From: a virus
Length of the DNA stretch: 34,352 nucleotides
IMG/VR virus record: IMGVR_UViG_3300037153_000772
Span: 1 to 34,352 of that record
Direction: 5' to 3' (one strand)
Every line of letters starts with the position of its first letter. The first letter of the stretch is position 1. Under the pieces are notes generated by a model, which saw only the letters and a program-made list of their open reading frames with translations, ran no database searches and was not told the origin of the DNA. Made by a program: the position numbers and the translations under genes. Positions 29,446 through 34,352 of this stretch are shown here, piece by piece.

Positions 29446-30345
29446 TCAATTCGCCGGTAGCGTTTCGGCGGTCGGCGCTTCGAGCAGTTGCACGTTGCCA
29501 CCCGTGCCGATCATGCGCCACGTCGTCGCCGTTTCGCCGAGCAGGATGAGGAACGCTCCCCGTGACGACAACCCCTGCGATGCCACGCCATTGGCCCCCG
29601 GCCCCCAAATCCGATCCGCGCCGTCGGCGAGGACGGTCACCGCTCCATTCGCCGAGTGGCGGCAGACGGTGAGGATGCGCCCCATCCAGCCCGGCGCCGG
29701 CGGCAGCCGCACCGTGGCCGGTCCCCCGGCATCGACCACGATCACCTCATCACCGGCGACGACGGTCGTATCGGCCGTCACCCGGCGCAGCGCATGGACC
29801 GGCGGCGGATGGAGGTGATTGCCTTCCGCGACGGTGCCCGCGGCCGTGCCAAAGATGGCATCGGCGCGGAAAACCGCGGCGGCATCGTCATAGCTCAGGC
29901 GCACCGACGCGGTGGCCTGTGCCATCCCCCCCACCGCGTCCTGCGCCGCTTCGCTGAAATCACTGACCTCGGTCGACGGGTGCTGGTGCGCCGGCAGATC
30001 ACTGCCGCTCGCAATCGAGAGGACGCCGGTCGTGGCCGTGTTCTTCAGGATGCCGGTGGGCAGGGCCGAGAGCGCCTGCTCGTTGGTCAGCTCGGCCGAT
30101 GGCCGCTGCGTGATGTAGGGCGCCATCGTCGAGGCCCCAATCGGATCCCAAGCGGTATTGGCGTCGTTGCGCCGGCGCAGGCGGAAGGGCGTCGAGGAGG
30201 TGTCGAGCCACCACATCCCGGCCAGGACGGGTCGTTTCGGGGCGACACTCGACGGGTAGCTCATCGGCGTCACCATCGGCGGTTGCGCGGCCGGATCGCT
30301 CGCCTGGATGAACTGGACGACGCCGTCCTGCGGCCCAACGCTCAT
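29446..30345 (-). CDS. Tail fibre-like structural protein
   Basis: The 299-residue product has MWWLDTSSTPFRLRRRNDAN near its start, the usual module of phage fibre connectors, then a helical-beta middle with HQHPSTEVSDFSEAAQDAVG and GNHLHPPPVHALRRVTADTT, and a beta domain (VIVVDAGGPATVRLPPAPG). HxH-type motifs fit metal-binding fibre trimers. Its start overlaps the stop of the preceding gene (30342-30345). Confidence 0.75.
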   Translation of the reverse strand: MSVGPQDGVVQFIQASDPAAQPPMVTPMSYPSSVAPKRPVLAGMWWLDTSSTPFRLRRRNDANTAWDPIGASTMAPYITQRPSAELTNEQALSALPTGILKNTATTGVLSIASGSDLPAHQHPSTEVSDFSEAAQDAVGGMAQATASVRLSYDDAAAVFRADAIFGTAAGTVAEGNHLHPPPVHALRRVTADTTVVAGDEVIVVDAGGPATVRLPPAPGWMGRILTVCRHSANGAVTVLADGADRIWGPGANGVASQGLSSRGAFLILLGETATTWRMIGTGGNVQLLEAPTAETLPAN

Positions 30346-30722
30346 TCAAGGTTCTCCAGCACGTACACCAAATGTCCAGCCCCATTAAACACGAGTTGGC
30401 CGCCGGCATAGGTCACATAGACGGGCGAGCGATACTGCCCGCCGCCGCCGCCCGTCGCATCCGCCCACGCCGCTTTGCCGGAAACCACGGTCAACACTTG
30501 CCCCGTCGCGCCCACCCCGAGCCGCGTCGCCGCGCCGCTCGTGCCGCCCTGGATCAGATCGCCAGATGCCGTCATCGGATTCTTGAAGCCCACGCCTTTG
30601 CCCGGCGCCGTGATCACCGTGCTCGCCGAGTTGCTGCCCAAGCGCAACTCCTCATCACTCACCGCCAGCAGCCGCCCGATCCGGCGCACGACATCGTCGG
30701 CCGTGATCCGCTTCTCGACCAT
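30342..30722 (-). CDS. Short tail fibre-like protein
   Basis: The 126-residue product includes MTASGDLIQGGTSGAATRLG and VGATGQVLTVVSGKAAWADA, the signature fibre repeat of many phages (GDLIxGGxxGxxTRL, GQVLT). The N-terminus MVEKRITADDVVRRIGRLLA is helical and may attach to the tail tip. It is 3 bases downstream of the hub gene and overlaps the next one. Confidence 0.75.
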   Translation of the reverse strand: MVEKRITADDVVRRIGRLLAVSDEELRLGSNSASTVITAPGKGVGFKNPMTASGDLIQGGTSGAATRLGVGATGQVLTVVSGKAAWADATGGGGGQYRSPVYVTYAGGQLVFNGAGHLVYVLENLE

Positions 30723-30725
30723 GCC

Positions 30726-32924
30726 CTAGAAATCCTCCACGAACGGCGGGATGTAGTCGGGATTGGCTTCACAGGTGGCATACCCGACCTGGGCAACCCC
30801 GCGCAGCCGCACTTGCCAGGTGGATGGATCATCGAGCTCCTCGTCACCACCCGTGGATGGGGTCAACCCCGTCGCCGACAGGAACAGCCGGTGCGCGGTG
30901 TCGTCGCAGACGTCGTAATGCTGGTCGTCGCAGAGCAGATCGATCGCCGCATCGACGCAGATGCTGCGCAGGTCTTCCATGTAGCCGTTGGCCTCACCGA
31001 TCGTATACGTCACCCGCTGGTACTCGCCGGAGAAATCAAAGGCAAAGCTGAACGGCAGCCACTCGCCCGTGGGAAACCCGCCGAACTGGCCGATGCCGCC
31101 GTTGTTGCAGGTGCGAACGACTTCATTGCACTGGTTCGGCGGGCCGTGGGGACTGTAGACATAACTGCTGTTCTCGGTGTTGGCGAAGAGCCCAACGTCG
31201 AAGTCCTCGTCATCCTCCGTCCCCACCGCCCCGGTGAAGGTATAGGTCCGGCCGGGTACGGCCAGGAGCTCAACCCCGAGATCATTCGTCGTGATCCCGC
31301 CCGCGCCGTAGCCCTGGACTTCGATCTCCAGGACCGCGCCTTCCCAGACGAACCAGACCTCGCCGGAGACGGTCACCACCCCCGGCCCGGCGCTGACGTT
31401 GAGATCGTTGTCAAACGTCTTGGCGGCATAGGGCGTGGTCTCGTTGAGGAAGAGGTGGCCATTGAGCCCGACGGCGGTATAGCCGATCAGCTCGGGATCG
31501 CCCGATCCGCCGGGGATGCAATTGAAGGCCACGCGGCCGCTGGTGCGCCAGTCGAGCACGGGCATATCGGCCGGAGAAGTGAAGTCGGTCGCCCCGACCG
31601 GACAGACGATGTTGCCCGTTTCCGTGCAATTGATAAACGGATCGTCGGTGTTGTCGGGCTCCTCCGGCTCCTCAATCGGCGGCAGATCGGGCGGGACGGT
31701 AGCAAGCGGCGGGAACCCGGGCAATTCGGGGTCAGGCGCGCCAGACGCCGGCGGGTCAGTACCCACATCGCTCACGTCGTCGTTACATTGGCGGTACAGA
31801 TGCGAAACGACCGTGCCATGGACCCCCGTGGGACCGCCGACGCCGTCGAGCAGCATCGTGTCGCCCTCACGCGTGACGCCGGTCACCAGGTAGCGTTTAT
31901 CGCTCGTCAGGTCGATGCCGTAGCTCTTGTCTTTGACCAGGATCAGCGACCCGACGCCAACGCGGGCGTCGTTGCCGCAGGAAATGCGGATCGTGTCGGG
32001 CTCGCGGTTGTTCCACTGCATCAGCCTGGTCGCGACCGCTTTGGCCAGTGCTTCCGAATCAATCAGGTCACTCGAAAACTCGTTCGGACCGACATCGACG
32101 CCGGGACCTAACGCGGCATGATCGGCGTTCGCCGTGGCGACGAAGCTGAACTGGCAGCCAGCGGCATCGTCGCCCTCGCCAGGCGTGTACGAGAGACCGC
32201 GCACGATCCAGTAATTCTGAATCTGATCGAGATCGCCACGGTCGCGCTCGTTGCCGTAGAAGCTGACCCCGGCCTGGCCCCGCGTGAACGTCTTGGCGTA
32301 GACGGGATCGACGTACAGGTACGGCGCCCGGCTGTACGGAAAGCGAAGAATCCGGCCGTCGCCTAATTCGATTGTGGCGCAGGCAAAGACGCGGTCCAGT
32401 TCGCCGATGATCTGCGCCCCGGATTGCCCGGCCCGCCAGTAGGGCTGCTCGTCATCCCCCTCACCCCCAGCCAGGTCGTGCATGCCGAGCTGATAGTTCC
32501 AGCCATGAATATCCCCGGCGGTGTAGTCGATGTCGCAAAAATCGAGGATGATCTTGACCATCTCGACGTCGGTTTTCCCGTGCATCTGATAGTCCGTGGG
32601 CCGCGTCCGCCTGAGTTTGGCCAGTTGGCCGGTGCAGGAGAGACTGACGCCGTGGGGAAAGCCGACGCCACCGACGCGGTTGACGATGCCGCTGAACAAC
32701 TGCCGGCTGTCATAGTTCGGATCGGGCGCATCGTTGCGGTTGACATGATGGACCGTGACGGGCGTGTTCATCGCCAACGCCGGGCTCGTGCCGGCGAGGG
32801 AAATCTCGGCGACGGTGGTGACGGCGCCTTCGAGCTGCTGCTGGATGCGGACGGGCGCGGATGCGCTGACGAGCTCGCCGTCGACGGTGACGCGCAGCCA
32901 CAGATCGCGGGCAATCGCGCTCAT
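30726..32924 (-). CDS. Tail hub / tip protein with cysteine-rich C-terminal domains
   Basis: The 732-residue product starts at ATG 32924, overlapping the upstream TGA. Residues ~1-370 look like a tail-hub protein (VTVDGELVSASAPVRIQQQL, HVNRNDAPDPNYDSRQLFSG, MVKIILDFCDIDYTAGDIHG, ILVKDKSYGIDLTSDKRYLV). A Pro/Asp/Glu linker at ~377-425 leads to two beta-rich regions with about a dozen Cys, such as QCNEVVRTCNNGGIGQFGG and ICVDAAIDLLCDDQHYDVC. The C-terminal part resembles carbohydrate-binding modules. Disulfide-rich tips are unusual and may need an oxidising exterior. Confidence 0.78.
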   Translation of the reverse strand: MSAIARDLWLRVTVDGELVSASAPVRIQQQLEGAVTTVAEISLAGTSPALAMNTPVTVHHVNRNDAPDPNYDSRQLFSGIVNRVGGVGFPHGVSLSCTGQLAKLRRTRPTDYQMHGKTDVEMVKIILDFCDIDYTAGDIHGWNYQLGMHDLAGGEGDDEQPYWRAGQSGAQIIGELDRVFACATIELGDGRILRFPYSRAPYLYVDPVYAKTFTRGQAGVSFYGNERDRGDLDQIQNYWIVRGLSYTPGEGDDAAGCQFSFVATANADHAALGPGVDVGPNEFSSDLIDSEALAKAVATRLMQWNNREPDTIRISCGNDARVGVGSLILVKDKSYGIDLTSDKRYLVTGVTREGDTMLLDGVGGPTGVHGTVVSHLYRQCNDDVSDVGTDPPASGAPDPELPGFPPLATVPPDLPPIEEPEEPDNTDDPFINCTETGNIVCPVGATDFTSPADMPVLDWRTSGRVAFNCIPGGSGDPELIGYTAVGLNGHLFLNETTPYAAKTFDNDLNVSAGPGVVTVSGEVWFVWEGAVLEIEVQGYGAGGITTNDLGVELLAVPGRTYTFTGAVGTEDDEDFDVGLFANTENSSYVYSPHGPPNQCNEVVRTCNNGGIGQFGGFPTGEWLPFSFAFDFSGEYQRVTYTIGEANGYMEDLRSICVDAAIDLLCDDQHYDVCDDTAHRLFLSATGLTPSTGGDEELDDPSTWQVRLRGVAQVGYATCEANPDYIPPFVEDF

Positions 32925-33283
32925 GACAGCAGCACCCATTCGGCGGCGGCGGTGAACCGCTGCCGGGCATCGTGGGCATCAGCCCGGATGGTGGCCAGAC
33001 TGACGAGCACCGCCTGCCGGCTGATCGTCGAGCCGGCGGCGGCGGGCATGACGAGGGTGGCGGCGCCGGCGCCGGCGGCGATGTGGCAGTTTGAGCCAAG
33101 CCGGCCATAACAGGGCAGGACGGTGACGACGCTGATCAGATTGGCGAGCGCATTCCGGTCGCTCAACGAGGCCAGACGGATCGAGGCGCGGAATCTGGGC
33201 GTGCCGTCCGTGTCCCGCTCAATCGTCGGGAGTTGGCCGCTCTCGCCCATGACGGCAAACGTCACGCCGCCGAAACTGGCCAT
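32921..33283 (-). CDS. Distal tail protein (short, Dit-like position)
   Basis: The 120-residue product starts at ATG 33283 with AGGAG 9 bases upstream; an upstream start at 33349 is unlikely because its first residues are Arg-rich. Sequence includes SFGGVTFAVMGESGQLPTIE, FRASIRLASLSDRNALANLI and CYGRLGSNCHIAAGAGAATL. Its place between tape measure and hub genes is that of distal tail proteins, but it is much shorter than typical Dit, so it may be another tail-tip part. Confidence 0.6.
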   Translation of the reverse strand: MASFGGVTFAVMGESGQLPTIERDTDGTPRFRASIRLASLSDRNALANLISVVTVLPCYGRLGSNCHIAAGAGAATLVMPAAAGSTISRQAVLVSLATIRADAHDARQRFTAAAEWVLLS

Positions 33284-33376
33284 TAGGGGAAACTCCTGGC
33301 GCCCACTGGGTATTTTCCCCCTGCGCGCGCGCGCGGCGCGAGGCCACACTCTGGCCTGACCCCCGTCGCAGTTGTC

Positions 33377-33423
33377 GGTATCAGGAGCTGCGGCGCGGGT
33401 TCCTGATACCTGATCCTGATACC
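33377..33423 (+). promoter_or_regulatory. Three copies of a 10-base motif before the membrane gene
   Basis: GGTATCAGGA lies at 33377-33386, and its reverse complement TCCTGATACC at 33401-33410 and 33414-33423. The first two form a hairpin with a 14-base loop; the last two are direct repeats 13 bases apart. Position just upstream of the plus-strand gene (33439) suggests operator sites for a regulator. No matching protein can be named. Confidence 0.55.
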
Positions 33424-33438
33424 AATGGAGTGTCTTTC

Positions 33439-33798
33439 GTGCGTATCGCGGTTATGGTCCTGTCGCTCGTCCTCATGTGGGCCGTGCTCTTTCAGACGCT
33501 CGCTGCCGATATCGGCGGCAACCTGGCCAACGATAACGAGTTGGCCCATGGGGCGGGCTTTGGTCTGGTCGTCTTTTTCCTCTACTTGCTCGGCGGGGCA
33601 TTTTCGCTCGGACTGCCTCGGGTCTCGATGGTCCTGTTCATCGCCGCCGCCGCCCTTGGGATCACCGGCGGGGCCACGACCGCGTATAGCGATCTGTACG
33701 TCTGGGGCGGCGTGGCGGCGGGCCTCGCGGTGATGTCCTATTTCGGGGTCCGCGAGAAGCGGCGCAATCAGCGTCGGCCGGTGGGCCAATGGGCCTAA
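33439..33798 (+). CDS. Plus-strand membrane protein in the tail operon (moron candidate)
   Basis: GTG 33439 has GGAG 8 bases upstream, giving 119 residues (an upstream GTG at 33430 overlaps that site). Four hydrophobic segments are visible: MRIAVMVLSLVLMWAVLF, GFGLVVFFLYLLGGAFSLGL, VSMVLFIAAAALGITGGATT and WGGVAAGLAVMSYFGV. The end is basic. It runs opposite to the late genes, between the tape measure and the distal tail gene, with repeated motifs upstream. This is the layout of a moron expressed from the prophage, such as a superinfection-exclusion protein; no family is recognised. Confidence 0.7.
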   Translation: MRIAVMVLSLVLMWAVLFQTLAADIGGNLANDNELAHGAGFGLVVFFLYLLGGAFSLGLPRVSMVLFIAAAALGITGGATTAYSDLYVWGGVAAGLAVMSYFGVREKRRNQRRPVGQWA

Positions 33799-33803
33799 GG
33801 AGC

Positions 33804-34352
33804 TCATCGTCGGACCTCTAACTCAAGTCGTCCAAACGCCGCATCAAGGTTGCGGTACACCGCCTGCGCCACCGCCTCGGGATCGCCCGCCCCATGCACA
33901 TTGATCACCACCCCGCCGGCCTGGACCGTGCGGGAGGCGGCGGCAGCGGGTTGCGGCACGATCACCGCCGGGACGAGGCTGCCGGTGATCGTGCCGAGGG
34001 TGCGCTCGACATCGCTAAAACCCGCCATCAGCCCAGCGCTGAACCCGGCCATCACCGTCTGGCCCGACTCGTAGAGCAGCCGCAGGTCTTTTTCCCGCGG
34101 CCCCTTCCAGTCGGGAATCTGGTCGGTGATCCATGTCAGCATCGGCGTCACGAGATCGAGGAAGCCGCGATAGAGACCGGAGGCTAACCCGCTCATCAGG
34201 TCATAGCCGGAATTGAAAATCGAGTTGAAACTGACGTTCCAATCAATGCTCCCGGTCACCCAGCCGGGTAAGCCGCTGATCCAGTTGAGCAACTGCGTGA
34301 TCCGGGCCTGGGCGCCGTCGATGAAGCCCGTGATCAGGTCGTAGCCATCACC
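33804..34352 (-). CDS. Tape measure protein, C-terminal part (runs off the right edge)
   Basis: This frame is open from the right edge to a stop at 33804 (182 codons). It repeats a motif of the type GYDLITGFIDG / GYDLMSGLASG with Trp-rich amphipathic segments, and ends in a small domain with VVINVHGAGDPEAVAQAVYR, a C-terminal signature common in phage tape measure proteins. It carries on from the gene entering at the left edge, as expected for a circular genome. Direct joining of the edges gives AGG then TGA, so 3n+2 bases are missing or there is an indel at the junction. An internal ATG at 34292 is not the true start. The gene ends 5 bases from the convergent membrane-protein gene at 33439-33798. 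Confidence 0.82.
   Translation of the reverse strand, partial: GDGYDLITGFIDGAQARITQLLNWISGLPGWVTGSIDWNVSFNSIFNSGYDLMSGLASGLYRGFLDLVTPMLTWITDQIPDWKGPREKDLRLLYESGQTVMAGFSAGLMAGFSDVERTLGTITGSLVPAVIVPQPAAAASRTVQAGGVVINVHGAGDPEAVAQAVYRNLDAAFGRLELEVRR

Noticed and set aside
30372-32111. Plus-strand ORF of 579 codons opposite the tail hub gene
   Set aside because: Shadow frame, Arg-rich, without a ribosome site; the minus-strand gene has overlapping start/stop coupling.
1-34352. tRNA genes and CRISPR arrays
   Set aside because: No cloverleaf with the usual T-loop and acceptor pattern and no regularly spaced repeats with unique spacers were seen by eye; a dedicated search would be needed to exclude weak cases.

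Overview
The window looks like the nearly complete genome of a temperate, tailed, siphovirus-like phage (or an excised prophage) with high-GC DNA. Both ends lie inside one gene, the tape measure protein, so the sequence reads as a circular genome opened within that gene. Joined end to end, the two halves do not stay in frame, so a short stretch (3n+2 bases) is missing or miscalled at the junction. The host is not identified. High GC, a large serine integrase, an LGFP-like lysin repeat and a LexA box of the GAAC-N4-GTTC type fit a high-GC Gram-positive or a Chloroflexota-like bacterium; this is inference.

Late genes are on the minus strand and read leftward from about 12.4 kb to 1, then from the right end down to 25.4 kb. 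The order is: small and large terminase, portal fused to a MuF-type domain, Com-like zinc protein, prohead protease, major capsid protein, head-tail connectors, tail terminator, tail tube, tail assembly chaperones with a +1 frameshift, tape measure, distal tail protein, tail hub/receptor protein, three fibre-like proteins, an amidase endolysin and small holin-type membrane proteins. Three copies of an extended -10 motif (TGCTAGAMT) precede late genes.

The integrase (12.6-14.1 kb, minus) and a lysogeny switch (14.9-15.7 kb) separate late from early genes. The switch has a leaderless XRE repressor, divergent promoters with repeated operators, and a promoter carrying a perfect LexA box in its spacer. 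That promoter drives a small unknown ORF that converges on the repressor.

Early genes are on the plus strand from 15.7 to 25.3 kb: excisionase-like HTH, small zinc proteins, RecT/Bet annealase, HNH nuclease, prim-pol primase, RepA-like helicase, a second XRE protein, SF2 helicase, DNA methyltransferase, VRR-NUC nuclease, an exported SH3b-transglycosylase and small membrane proteins. The RepA gene is bracketed by GCGGTCTAT iterons and an identical 27-base direct repeat, making this the best replication-origin candidate.

The phage carries five HNH genes. Four have their own near-consensus -10 element, three of these as a TGn extended -10, and three have a leader hairpin before the ribosome binding site. 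Two of them flank the holin pair on the opposite strand. Outside these two lie apparent remnants of a related holin locus (an N-terminal start and a C-terminal end), suggesting that an HNH-bounded lysis cassette replaced or duplicated a resident one. This is the most unusual structure in the window.
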